DNA of 18,212 nucleotides from Sulfuritalea sp. (lineage in GTDB: Bacteria; Pseudomonadota; Gammaproteobacteria; Burkholderiales; Rhodocyclaceae): contig JAIPCS010000046.1 of NCBI GenBank assembly GCA_021738105.1, positions 1 to 18,212 of the forward strand. Reading direction: 5' to 3'. Position numbers and translations under genes: made by a program. Below the pieces are notes generated by a model. The model made no database searches, was not told where the DNA came from, and worked only from the letters and a program-made list of their open reading frames with translations. This document shows, in pieces, positions 7,987 to 15,622 of the stretch; positions within the stretch are counted from its first letter, which is position 1; each line of letters begins with the position of its first letter.

Positions 7987-9503
7987 GTTTGTCCTGGAAA
8001 GTATCGATCACACATATAGCACGCAGTTTGCGGCAGCCAGGCGGGGATTGCATAGTACTTTTTGCGAACCGTGGCCAGCACTCCCTCACGGTAGGCGGGG
8101 TAGTCGAAACCATCACCCCTGACTCGCCAGAAGCGTGCCCCGCGGACCTCGAAACTATCCACGCTGACCTGACGGAAGTATCGACGATAGTCGTCCGGAT
8201 GGGGTTGCGACTTGCGCAGGATCAGAAAATCCCGCCCGGCGAGTGCACGGAAGTCCGTTACCAGATCATCATGCCGGGCGTGGCTGGAGGCTTCACCGAA
8301 TACCACCACATATCGGCGCAGGTTGTAACCCAGCGTCACTGCATTCGAGTAGCCGTCCATCGCCAGCACCCGCTCACCACGTTCGGACTTGAACAAAGGC
8401 TCAAGTTCTTGCGCCAGCTTCTGATGCTCAAACGTGAGCACGATTCCGTCATAAAGGCGGGTCTTCTGCCAGGTTTCCAGTGGCACGCGGGAAACCACCA
8501 GAATCGCGGCGATGTGAAGCGCAGCGAAACCGGCAAAGAACAAGCCGAGACGCCGCAAGCCGACGGGAGGCAGACGCAAGGACAGCCATATCAGGGCAAA
8601 CGGTACGAAGGAAAGCAGCCAGTGCAAGCCGATCTGCTTGACCAGTGACAGCAGCGCAAACAAGACAAATGGCAACCAGGCGAGCGTTGCCAGTGACACC
8701 GGCAACGAAAACTCGGCGCTGACAATACGGCGATCCGAGCGCAGATGACGCCAGATCATCCACAGTACCGGCGGACCGAGCACATACAAAAACGTGACGG
8801 CATACAGCAATGGCGTCTTTATCGACCAACCAGCATCGCCATGCCGGTTGACGAAATTGAACATGTAATTTGGCCAGCAATTCCCGCTGTTCCACCAGGC
8901 CATCAGGGCCAGCGCAGGCAAAGTGCAGGCATAGACAATCGCAAGCCCGCCAAACGCGCCTCGCGTGCGCCGACGCAGTGCGTCCACCAGATAGGCAAAA
9001 CCGAGAATGGCCGCAAAGTACTTCGAGAGCACCGCTCCGGCCAGCAGCACGCCGGCGACAACATACCAGCGCGGCGAATCCTCGCGCGAAGCCCGAATCC
9101 AGGCCAGGCCTGAAAACACGCTGAAATAGATCAGTGGCGTATCGGTGGTGATGAATACATTCCAGACATTCACCGGCGCCAGCAACACCAGCGTCGCCGC
9201 CCAAAGCCGGCGCTCTTCGCCCGGGCCTTCGACCAGGGTTGGAAGCGCCCAATACACTCCGAATGCCAGCACCGCCGGCTGCACGATGGAAGGGAGACGC
9301 AGCCACCATTCAACATCGGCAAATTGCAACAAGGCCGCCAGCCACCAACCGATCATGGGTGGGTGATCGTAAAACCCCCAGTCCGGTTTCCAGCCCCACC
9401 AGATGAAATAGGCCTCGTCGCCCGTGACCGGAAATGCAGCCGCCAGCCAGACGCGGAAAACAAGGGTAAGGACCAGCAGTGCAGCAAACAAGCGTCCGGT
9501 CAT
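7974..9503 (-). CDS. ArnT/GT39-like membrane glycosyltransferase
   Basis: A 509-aa GT-C-fold protein. The first extracytoplasmic loop carries GDEAYF (28-33, catalytic-type DE) and YDHPPMIGWW (45-54), both typical of the ArnT/PMT-2 group, followed by ITTDTPLIYF near 120. There are about ten hydrophobic segments up to roughly residue 350, then a soluble C-terminal domain. Such enzymes transfer a sugar from a polyprenyl-phosphate donor on the outer face of the inner membrane to lipid A, protein or glycan. It has no arn operon partners, so aminoarabinose is not indicated; the adjacent DPPR-synthase-like gene points to a pentofuranose donor instead (inference). The ATG at 9503 has AGGA 11 nt upstream, inside a predicted stem. 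First gene of the cassette. Confidence 0.87.
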   Translation of the reverse strand: MTGRLFAALLVLTLVFRVWLAAAFPVTGDEAYFIWWGWKPDWGFYDHPPMIGWWLAALLQFADVEWWLRLPSIVQPAVLAFGVYWALPTLVEGPGEERRLWAATLVLLAPVNVWNVFITTDTPLIYFSVFSGLAWIRASREDSPRWYVVAGVLLAGAVLSKYFAAILGFAYLVDALRRRTRGAFGGLAIVYACTLPALALMAWWNSGNCWPNYMFNFVNRHGDAGWSIKTPLLYAVTFLYVLGPPVLWMIWRHLRSDRRIVSAEFSLPVSLATLAWLPFVLFALLSLVKQIGLHWLLSFVPFALIWLSLRLPPVGLRRLGLFFAGFAALHIAAILVVSRVPLETWQKTRLYDGIVLTFEHQKLAQELEPLFKSERGERVLAMDGYSNAVTLGYNLRRYVVVFGEASSHARHDDLVTDFRALAGRDFLILRKSQPHPDDYRRYFRQVSVDSFEVRGARFWRVRGDGFDYPAYREGVLATVRKKYYAIPAWLPQTACYMCDRYFPGQTCRR

Positions 9504-9514
9504 TGGCGAGACAA

Positions 9515-9577
9515 TCCTGAAAATAGGATCGCCGCGGTAATCACAGGTAACGCGGCGAGTGGCGAATCCTGTTCAGG
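9515..9577 (-). promoter_or_regulatory. Structured leader that may sequester the glycosyltransferase ribosome site
   Basis: On the minus strand upstream of the ATG at 9503, CCTGAA (9577-9572) pairs with TTCAGG (9521-9516). Inside it, GGATtCGCC (9569-9561) pairs with GGCGATCC (9533-9526) with one bulged base. A competing 7-bp stem CGCCGCG/CGCGGCG (9557-9551 with 9536-9530) uses part of the same strand. The only Shine-Dalgarno-like AGGA (9518-9515) lies largely in the outer stem. Structure read by eye; function is inference. Confidence 0.4.
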
Positions 9578-9585
9578 AACGCGGT

Positions 9586-9650
9586 GCTCCTTGCTCCCAA
9601 TTCCGCCGGTGGCCAGCACTCCTGAATTTCGCTGGCATCTGGCAAGGAGC
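9586..9650. repeat. Nested inverted repeat between aroG and the glycosyltransferase gene
   Basis: GCTCCTTGC (9586-9594) is exactly complementary to GCAAGGAGC (9642-9650), and GCCAGC (9612-9617) to GCTGGC (9631-9636) inside it. It begins 14 nt past the aroG stop on the minus strand. No T-run follows, so it is a stem-loop of unknown role, possibly a transcript 3'-end or processing structure. Confidence 0.45.
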
Positions 9651-9664
9651 AGAACCATATGCGG

Positions 9665-10732
9665 CTAATGCTCGGCCAGCATCAGGCGGCGCGCCTGCAC
9701 AGCATTGGCGAGTATGTCCAGCACGAGTAGCGTGTCTTCCCAGCCCAAACAGGCATCAGTCACCGAGACGCCGTACTCGATGGGCTTGCCCGGCGTCAGA
9801 TCCTGACGACCTTCCTTGAGATGGGACTCGATCATTACACCGAAAATGCGCTCCTCTCCGCCTGCCAGTTGTGCAGCGACATCCTTCGCCACATCGATCT
9901 GGCGCTTGAACTGTTTGCTGCTGTTGGCATGTGAGAAATCAACCATGACTCGCGCCGCAAGGCCCGCTTTGCCCAATTCCAGGCAGGCCGCCTCGACCGC
10001 GGGAGCTTCAAAGTTTGGCTGTTTTCCCCCGCGCAAAATCACGTGACAATCCTCATTGCCATTGGTCGAAACAATGGCCGAATGACCCGCCTTGGTCACC
10101 GACAGAAAATGATGCGGGCTTGCAGCCGCTTTGATCGCGTCGACGGCAATGCGCATATTGCCGTCGGTGCCATTCTTGAAACCCACCGGACACGACAGGC
10201 CCGACGCCAGTTCGCGATGCACTTGGGACTCGGTGGTGCGTGCACCAATGGCACCCCAACTGATCAGGTCGGCGGTGTACTGCGGCGTGATGGTATCGAG
10301 AAATTCCGTGGCGCAGGGCAAGCCGAGCTCGTTGACCTCCCACAGCAGCTTGCGCGCCAGACGCAGACCCTCGTTGATCTTGAAACTGCCGTCCATGCGG
10401 GGATCGTTGATCAGCCCCTTCCAGCCCACGGTAGTCCGCGGCTTTTCGAAATAGACCCGCATCAGGATCAGCAGATCGGCGGCGAAGCGACCCGCTTCGT
10501 GATGCAGCTTCTGTGCATACTCGATGGCAGCGGCATAGTCGTGAATCGAGCAGGGGCCGACCACCACCACCAGACGATCATCGGCTCCATGCAATACGCG
10601 ATGTACTGACTGCCGCGCCTGAAACGTGGTCTCGGCGGCGGCGTCGGTGGTAGGGAACTCACGCGAAAGATGAGCGGGGGGCGAAAGCTCCTTGATCTCT
10701 CGAATGCGTACGTCGTCGGTAATATGCTTCAT
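9665..10732 (-). CDS. aroG: 3-deoxy-7-phosphoheptulonate (DAHP) synthase, class I, phenylalanine-type
   Basis: A 355-aa cytoplasmic enzyme that condenses phosphoenolpyruvate and erythrose-4-phosphate, the first step of the shikimate pathway. VGPCSIHDYAAAIEYA, RVYFEKPRTTVGWKG, GARTTESQ, GFKNGTDG and VILRGG are all present. The metal ligands fall at C61, H268, E302 and D326, the same numbering as in E. coli AroG. The allosteric region carries S180, F209, S211 (in LSVTKAGHSAIV) and V221 as in the Phe-sensitive isozyme; Tyr-type enzymes usually have Gly at the 211 position. Phe inhibition is therefore likely (inference). The ATG at 10732 gives the standard N-terminus MKHITDDVRIREIKEL; longer in-frame starts up to 10936 run through the divergent promoter region and are rejected. 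It diverges from the 2-oxoacid oxidoreductase operon. Confidence 0.96.
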   Translation of the reverse strand: MKHITDDVRIREIKELSPPAHLSREFPTTDAAAETTFQARQSVHRVLHGADDRLVVVVGPCSIHDYAAAIEYAQKLHHEAGRFAADLLILMRVYFEKPRTTVGWKGLINDPRMDGSFKINEGLRLARKLLWEVNELGLPCATEFLDTITPQYTADLISWGAIGARTTESQVHRELASGLSCPVGFKNGTDGNMRIAVDAIKAAASPHHFLSVTKAGHSAIVSTNGNEDCHVILRGGKQPNFEAPAVEAACLELGKAGLAARVMVDFSHANSSKQFKRQIDVAKDVAAQLAGGEERIFGVMIESHLKEGRQDLTPGKPIEYGVSVTDACLGWEDTLLVLDILANAVQARRLMLAEH

Positions 10733-10761
10733 GCCTGTGCCTGGATGCGGGTAAAGGAACA

Positions 10762-10767
10762 ATTCTA
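10762..10767 (-). promoter_or_regulatory. Candidate -10 element for aroG
   Basis: TAGAAT on the minus strand (5 of 6 to TATAAT), about 30 nt upstream of the aroG start. The hexamer 17 nt further upstream (TTCGGC) is a poor -35, so the promoter is weak or activated if real. Confidence 0.3.
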
Positions 10768-10900
10768 CCGTCACGCGGACCATGGCCGAATAGCCGGGTG
10801 AAGTTATTGATGCAGCGCAAAGCCCACCCGCCGTTCTGGGTGCAATCTGCTGATTTGTGTCCTCTGATATGCTTTCGAAACACAAAACGAGGGAGGAATC

Positions 10901-11497
10901 ATGTTCCAAGTTCGTATCCATGGTCGTGGCGGCCAAGGCGTTGTGACTGCAGCGGAGATGCTTTCAATCGCCGCTTTTTTAGAAGGGCGACATGCTCAGG
11001 CCTTCCCCAGTTTCGGTTCGGAGCGTACCGGAGCACCGGTAGTGGCCTTCTGTCGAATCGCTGACAAGGAAATTCGTCTGCGCGAGCCCATCATGGAACC
11101 TGACGCGCTGATCATTCAGGACCCGACGCTGCTGCATCAGGTCGATGTCTTCGCTGGATTGAAAAAGGGTGGCTACATCCTGATCAACACAAACAAAAGT
11201 TTTGAAGATCTGGGACTCGGCGACTACGTGCGTGACTGGCCACAGGAGCGCCTGTGCACCGTCTCGGCCACCGATCTGAGCAAGAAGCATGTTGGCCGGC
11301 CGATGCCCAACGTACCGTTGCTGGGAGGCTTTGCCGCCATATCCGGCATCATTCGTCTCGAGTCGGTCATCAAGGCCATCAACGACAAGTTCTCCGAAAA
11401 AATCGCCGCTGGAAATATTGCCGGAGCTTCCGAAGCCTACGACATCGTGCGCGCAGAGATGGAAGACGCGAGCCGCAAGGAGGAAACCCATGCTTAA
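10901..11497 (+). CDS. 2-oxoacid:acceptor oxidoreductase, gamma subunit
   Basis: A 198-aa cytoplasmic protein of the pyruvate/2-ketoisovalerate:ferredoxin oxidoreductase gamma family. It opens with IHGRGGQGVVTAAEML (6-21), the GxGGQG motif, and continues with FPSFGSERTGAPV, which contacts CoA-binding parts in family structures, and NVPLLGGFAA. The length is normal for a separate gamma subunit. GGGAGGA lies five nt upstream of the ATG. It is the first of four genes whose products together would oxidise a 2-oxoacid to its acyl-CoA. The stop overlaps the alpha start by 8 nt. A TATGCT at 10868-10873 is a possible -10, and a weak FNR-like box at 10807-10820 lies about 60 nt further upstream. Confidence 0.93.
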   Translation: MFQVRIHGRGGQGVVTAAEMLSIAAFLEGRHAQAFPSFGSERTGAPVVAFCRIADKEIRLREPIMEPDALIIQDPTLLHQVDVFAGLKKGGYILINTNKSFEDLGLGDYVRDWPQERLCTVSATDLSKKHVGRPMPNVPLLGGFAAISGIIRLESVIKAINDKFSEKIAAGNIAGASEAYDIVRAEMEDASRKEETHA

Positions 11498-12743
11498 ACA
11501 GTGTGAAGGTTCCCATGCCGTCGCAGAGGCAGTCGCCCTGTGTCGGCCAGAGGTGATCTGCGCCTATCCGATCTCACCGCAAACACATATCGTCGAGGGC
11601 CTTGGCGAGATGGTCAAGTCGGGCGAGTTGAGCGATTGCGAATTTATCAATGTCGAGTCCGAGTTTGCCGCCATGAGCGTCGCCATCGGTTCGTCCGCCG
11701 CTGGCGCCAGAACTTATACCGCCACCGCGTCTCAAGGTCTGTTGTTCATGGTCGAGGCGGTGTACAACGCCTCGGGGCTCGGTCTGCCGATAGTGATGAC
11801 GGTGGCCAATCGCGCCATCGGGGCACCGATCAATATCTGGAACGACCATTCCGACTCGCTGTCGCAACGCGACTGCGGCTGGATACAACTCTTCGCGGAA
11901 ACCAATCAGGAAGCGCTCGATCTGCACATTCAGGCGTTCAAACTGGCTGAAGAACTGTCGTTGCCGGTCATGGTGTGCATGGACGGTTTCATCCTTACCC
12001 ACGCCTACGAACGTGTCGATATACCGACACAGGAGCAGGTCGACACGTTCCTGCCACCCTATGAACCGCGCCAGGTACTTGACCCTGCCGAGCCGGTATC
12101 CATCGGCGCCATGGTCGGGCCTGAAGCCTTCATGGAAGTGCGCTATCTCGCTCATGCCAAGCAGATGCAGGCACTGGAACGCATTCCGCAACTGGCGGAG
12201 GAATTCAAAAATGTCTTTGGCCGCGATACCGGTGGTTTGACTCATACCTACCGCGCCGACGATGCGGAAACCATCGTGATCGCCATGGGTTCGGTGCTGG
12301 GCACGATCAAGGACACCGTGGATGATTTGCGAGAGAGCGGGCAAAAGATCGGGGTACTGGGCATCACGTCCTTCCGTCCCTTCCCGCTTGCGGCCGTTGC
12401 GGCGGCGCTGAAAAACTGCAAGCGATTCCTGGTTCTGGAAAAGAGCCTGGCCGTCGGCAGTGGCGGCATCGTCGCGACAGATGTACGCATGGCCGTTACC
12501 GGCATGGGACTCAAGGGCTACACGGTCATTGCCGGACTGGGAGGGCGCTCAATCACCAAGAAGTCGCTTGCGGCGCTGTTTGACAAGGCCGGCCGCGACG
12601 AACTGGAACTACTGACCTTCCTCGATCTCGACTGGAAAGTGGTCAATCGTCAGCTTGATCGCGAAAAGCGGACCCGACGTTCCGGACCCGCAGCCGAAAG
12701 CATGCTGCGCGACCTGGGCACCGTCGCCTCGAAAATAGCCTGA
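11490..12743 (+). CDS. 2-oxoacid:acceptor oxidoreductase, alpha subunit
   Basis: A 417-aa cytoplasmic subunit. It carries EVICAYPISPQTHIVEGLGE (21-40), the alpha-subunit substrate/TPP-side motif, then NVESEFAAMSVAIGSSAAG and TATASQGLLFMVEAVYNASG. The second half holds SVLGTIKDTVDDLRESGQKI and SFRPFP, followed by FLVLEKSLAVGSGG. The ATG at 11490 has a near-perfect AAGGAGG (11477-11483) six nt upstream, placed inside the end of the gamma gene, so translation is coupled. In-frame sequence further upstream overlaps gamma and is not used. It associates with the neighbouring gamma and beta subunits. The family includes pyruvate, 2-ketoisovalerate and phenylglyoxylate enzymes, and the substrate is not decidable here. 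Confidence 0.93.
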   Translation: MLKQCEGSHAVAEAVALCRPEVICAYPISPQTHIVEGLGEMVKSGELSDCEFINVESEFAAMSVAIGSSAAGARTYTATASQGLLFMVEAVYNASGLGLPIVMTVANRAIGAPINIWNDHSDSLSQRDCGWIQLFAETNQEALDLHIQAFKLAEELSLPVMVCMDGFILTHAYERVDIPTQEQVDTFLPPYEPRQVLDPAEPVSIGAMVGPEAFMEVRYLAHAKQMQALERIPQLAEEFKNVFGRDTGGLTHTYRADDAETIVIAMGSVLGTIKDTVDDLRESGQKIGVLGITSFRPFPLAAVAAALKNCKRFLVLEKSLAVGSGGIVATDVRMAVTGMGLKGYTVIAGLGGRSITKKSLAALFDKAGRDELELLTFLDLDWKVVNRQLDREKRTRRSGPAAESMLRDLGTVASKIA

Positions 12744-12758
12744 CCCGCGGAGACCGCC

Positions 12759-13784
12759 ATGTCATTGCAAACTGTCAAGTTCTACCAGACCGGCACCTTC
12801 ACCGTCGGCAATCGTCTGCTCGCCCCCGAAGAGCGCAGTGTGCAGGCCAACATGCAGCGCACCAACTCGCTCAATTCCGGCCACCGGGCCTGTCAGGGCT
12901 GTGGCGAGGCACTGGGTGCGCGCTATGCGATCGACGCCGCAATGATTGCCAGCAAGAAACAGCTGATTGCCGCCAACGCCACCGGTTGCCTTGAGGTGTT
13001 CTCCACCCCGTATCCGGAAACCTCCTGGCAGATTCCGTGGATACATTCGCTGTTCGGCAATGCCGCTGCTGTGGCGACCGGCATCGCAGCGGCTATCAAG
13101 GTGAAAAGACAGAAAGGTCAGGGTGGCGACATTCGTGTGGTTGCACAAGGTGGCGACGGCGGCACCACCGATATCGGCTTTGGCTGCCTGTCAGGCATGT
13201 TCGAGCGCAACGACGACGTGCTCTATATCTGCTACGACAACGGCGGTTACATGAACACCGGCGTGCAGCGCAGCTCGGCGACGCCCTCCGCAGCACGCAC
13301 TGCGACCACCATGCCACTCGGCCCCGAACCGGGCAACCCGTTCGGTCAGGGCAAATTCGTCCCGGCCATCGCCATGGCGCATGAAATACCCTACGTCGCC
13401 ACCGCCACTGTGGCCGACCTGCGCGACCTGGAATACAAAGTCACCAAGGCAATGGGTATTCGAGGTGCGCGCTACATTCATATTCTGGTGCCCTGCCCGC
13501 TTGGCTGGGGCACCGCCTCGCACGACACCATTCGCATTGCCCGACTGGCGAAGGAGACCGGCATTTTCCCGGTGTTCGAAGCTGAATATGGCGAAGTAAA
13601 GTCGGCGCTGGAGATACGGCGACCGCTTCCCGTCGAGGACTATTTACGTCCGCAAAAGCGCTTTGCCCACCTGTTCGGAAAAAGTCCGGCGGTGGAAACG
13701 ATTGCCCGAATTCAGGCGCAGGCGGACAAGAACATTCGCAGATACGGTTTACAGGCCCGCAAAGGAGGCCTCAAAAATGGATAA
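12759..13784 (+). CDS. 2-oxoacid:acceptor oxidoreductase, beta (thiamine diphosphate) subunit
   Basis: A 341-aa cytoplasmic catalytic subunit. The TPP/Mg site is GGDGGTTDIGFG (131-142) and YDNGGYMNTGVQ (159-170). Cysteines C45 and C48 (CQGCGE), C77 (ATGCLEV) and C246 (PCPLGW) match the four ligands of the single [4Fe-4S] cluster in PorB-type subunits. GPEPGNPFGQGKF and KVTKAMG are also typical. GGAG precedes the ATG by 6 nt; the gap from alpha is 15 nt, and the stop overlaps the next start by 8 nt. No separate small ferredoxin (delta) subunit is present in the operon: that role appears to be carried by a domain of the next protein. Confidence 0.93.
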   Translation: MSLQTVKFYQTGTFTVGNRLLAPEERSVQANMQRTNSLNSGHRACQGCGEALGARYAIDAAMIASKKQLIAANATGCLEVFSTPYPETSWQIPWIHSLFGNAAAVATGIAAAIKVKRQKGQGGDIRVVAQGGDGGTTDIGFGCLSGMFERNDDVLYICYDNGGYMNTGVQRSSATPSAARTATTMPLGPEPGNPFGQGKFVPAIAMAHEIPYVATATVADLRDLEYKVTKAMGIRGARYIHILVPCPLGWGTASHDTIRIARLAKETGIFPVFEAEYGEVKSALEIRRPLPVEDYLRPQKRFAHLFGKSPAVETIARIQAQADKNIRRYGLQARKGGLKNG

Positions 13785-15399
13785 ACCATTTGCCATTACG
13801 CTGAATCCCGGTTCATCACTGGCCAATCACACCGGCTCCTGGCGAACGTCACGCCCTGTATACCTCGATCGTTTGCCGCCTTGCAACCATCAGTGCCCGG
13901 CGGGTGAGGACATTCAGGGCTGGTTGTTTCACGCCGAGTCCGGCAATTACGAGCAAGCCTGGCGGCACTTGACCAAAGACAATCCCTTTCCTGCAACCAT
14001 GGGGCGCGTCTGCTATCACAGCTGCGAAGACGTCTGCAATCGCGCCAAGCTGGATGCGCCTGTCGGCATTAATTCCGTGGAACGCTTTCTTGGCGACGAA
14101 GCGATCAGACAGGGCTGGAAACTCGTACCGCCCACAAGCGAAACCGGCAAGCATGTGCTGGTCGTCGGCGCCGGCCCCTCTGGAATGTCCGCCGCCTATC
14201 ATCTGCGCCGGCTCGGTCATCGCGTCACCGTGCACGACGCCGGTCCCTTCATGGGTGGCATGATGCGCTTTGGCATCCCCAAGTACCGGCTGCCGCGCGA
14301 AGTGCTCGACGCCGAAATGCAACGCGTGGTTGATCTCGGAGTCGAAGTAAAGCTGAATTCGAAAATCGACAATATTCTCGCCAGCATGCAGGCCGGGAAA
14401 TTCGACGCGGCTTTTCTGGCCGTCGGAGCCCATATCGGCAAGCGCGCCATGATTCCAGCCGGTGACGCTGCAAAGATTGTCGATGCGATCTCTGTGTTGC
14501 GCAGTATGGAAGGCCAGGACAAGCCAATGCTCGGGCGCCGAGTCATCGTGTATGGCGGTGGCAATACCGCAATCGATGTCGCCCGAACAGCCAGACGCAT
14601 GGGCGCAGAGCCCATCATCGTCTATCGCCGCACCCGTGAAAAAGCACCTGCTCACGACTTTGAAATCGAGGAAGCGCTACAGGAAGGCATCATGGTCAAG
14701 TGGCTATCGACCATCAAACAGGCCGGTGAGAGTTCCATCACCATCGAAAAGATGGCACTCGATGACAAGGGTTTCCCGCAACCCACCGGCGAATTCGAAA
14801 CCATGGACGCCGATTCGGTGGTACTGGCACTGGGCCAGGATGTCGACCTGGGCTTGCTGAACGACGTCCCCGGGCTGGAAGTCAGCGACGGCGTGGTCAA
14901 AGTGGGCAGCAACATGATGACCGGCCATCCGGGAATTTTCGCCGGCGGAGATATGGTACCCGCCGAACGCAATGTGACCGTCGCCATTGGTCACGGCAAG
15001 AAAGCCGCAAAACACATTGATGCCTGGCTCAAATCATCGGCCTACGAGCCGCCGCCCAAACACGAACTGGCACTTTTTGAACGACTCAACACCTGGTACT
15101 ACGCCGACGCACCAAAAACCGTGAGACCCATGCTCGACATTATTCGTCGCCAGTCCACTTTTGATGAGGTGCAGGGAGGCCTGGACGAAACCACCGCGCT
15201 ATTCGAAGCCAGGCGATGCCTGTCCTGTGGCAACTGCTTCGAATGCGACAACTGTTACGGTGTATGTCCGGACAACGCGGTCATCAAGCTGGGTCCGGGC
15301 AAGCGCTTCGAATTCAATTATGACTACTGCAAAGGTTGCGGCATGTGCGTCGCGGAGTGTCCATGTGGCGCCATCAAGCTGGAAGCCGAGGAGATCTGA
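13777..15399 (+). CDS. GltD-like NAD(P)-FAD oxidoreductase with C-terminal two-cluster ferredoxin domain
   Basis: A 540-aa cytoplasmic flavoprotein. N-terminal cysteines C36, C40, C79, C83 and C87 match the iron-sulfur region of GltD/DPD-type proteins. An FAD Rossmann motif is at VLVVGAGPSGMSAA (127-140) and an NAD(P) motif at VIVYGGGNTAIDVARTARRM (256-275), followed by VYRRTREKAPA; a second FAD contact is GIFAGGDMV (386-394). The C-terminus has a cysteine-rich CLSCGNCFECDNCYGVCP (481-498) and CKGCGMCVAECPCGAI (518-533), i.e. two cubane clusters. It should pass electrons from the TPP subunit to NAD(P)+, or the reverse. In the Azoarcus phenylglyoxylate:NAD+ oxidoreductase these functions are separate subunits; here they are fused. 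AAAGGAGG stands 8 nt before the ATG at 13777, inside the beta gene's end. Confidence 0.92.
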   Translation: MDKPFAITLNPGSSLANHTGSWRTSRPVYLDRLPPCNHQCPAGEDIQGWLFHAESGNYEQAWRHLTKDNPFPATMGRVCYHSCEDVCNRAKLDAPVGINSVERFLGDEAIRQGWKLVPPTSETGKHVLVVGAGPSGMSAAYHLRRLGHRVTVHDAGPFMGGMMRFGIPKYRLPREVLDAEMQRVVDLGVEVKLNSKIDNILASMQAGKFDAAFLAVGAHIGKRAMIPAGDAAKIVDAISVLRSMEGQDKPMLGRRVIVYGGGNTAIDVARTARRMGAEPIIVYRRTREKAPAHDFEIEEALQEGIMVKWLSTIKQAGESSITIEKMALDDKGFPQPTGEFETMDADSVVLALGQDVDLGLLNDVPGLEVSDGVVKVGSNMMTGHPGIFAGGDMVPAERNVTVAIGHGKKAAKHIDAWLKSSAYEPPPKHELALFERLNTWYYADAPKTVRPMLDIIRRQSTFDEVQGGLDETTALFEARRCLSCGNCFECDNCYGVCPDNAVIKLGPGKRFEFNYDYCKGCGMCVAECPCGAIKLEAEEI

Positions 15400-15552
15400 T
15401 CAGGATTTGAAATAGTCCGAGTCCCCATTCTTGAGTGGGTTATAGGGGCATTCCCGGGTTGCGTCAGCCAGACTGACGGTTCGATCAAGCGTCACCAGGC
15501 CTTTGTCGGCGCTAAGCGCCGCCTGTTGCGCCGGAACGCCTCGCAGCAACAA
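15400..15552 (-). pseudogene. Possible remnant or small ORF facing the oxidoreductase operon
   Basis: On the minus strand, a TTG at 15552 preceded by GAGGGGG six nt upstream opens a 50-codon frame ending at 15400, immediately against the stop of the flavoprotein gene. The product ends in DATRECPYNPLKNGDSDYFKS, which reads like real protein but which I cannot assign. A second open frame (ATG 15616, reading WREIVPQFEGVTIVAA) runs into it in a different phase. The two could be a single short gene broken by a frameshift. A real small gene, a decayed one, or chance are all possible. Confidence 0.25.
15462..15521. repeat. Two adjacent stem-loops after the oxidoreductase operon
   Basis: CGTCAG-CCAGA-CTGACG (15462-15478) and CGGCGC-TAA-GCGCCG (15507-15521) each form a 6-bp perfect stem, 63 and 108 nt after the last operon stop. 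Neither has a T-run. They may mark the transcript end, but they also lie within the doubtful minus-strand ORF. Confidence 0.35.
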
Positions 15553-15622
15553 TCGTCACCCCCTCGAATTGCGGCACGATTTCACGCCAACCTAATGCGC
15601 AAGGCCTTTCTATCATGCATAC

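Noticed and set aside
7072..8019. 315-codon plus-strand frame opposite the UbiA-family gene
   Set aside because: Gln/Arg/His-rich shadow; the minus-strand frame has the NDLID and HPKKRNRPL motifs and coupled overlaps.
8449..9309. 286-codon minus-strand frame inside the glycosyltransferase gene
   Set aside because: Same strand, different phase; rich in Cys, Arg and Gly with no membrane pattern, unlike the real GT39-like frame.
10733..10936. 68-codon N-terminal extension of aroG
   Set aside because: The extension runs through the divergent promoter region into the gamma subunit gene, and the 10732 start gives exact AroG numbering of all four metal ligands.
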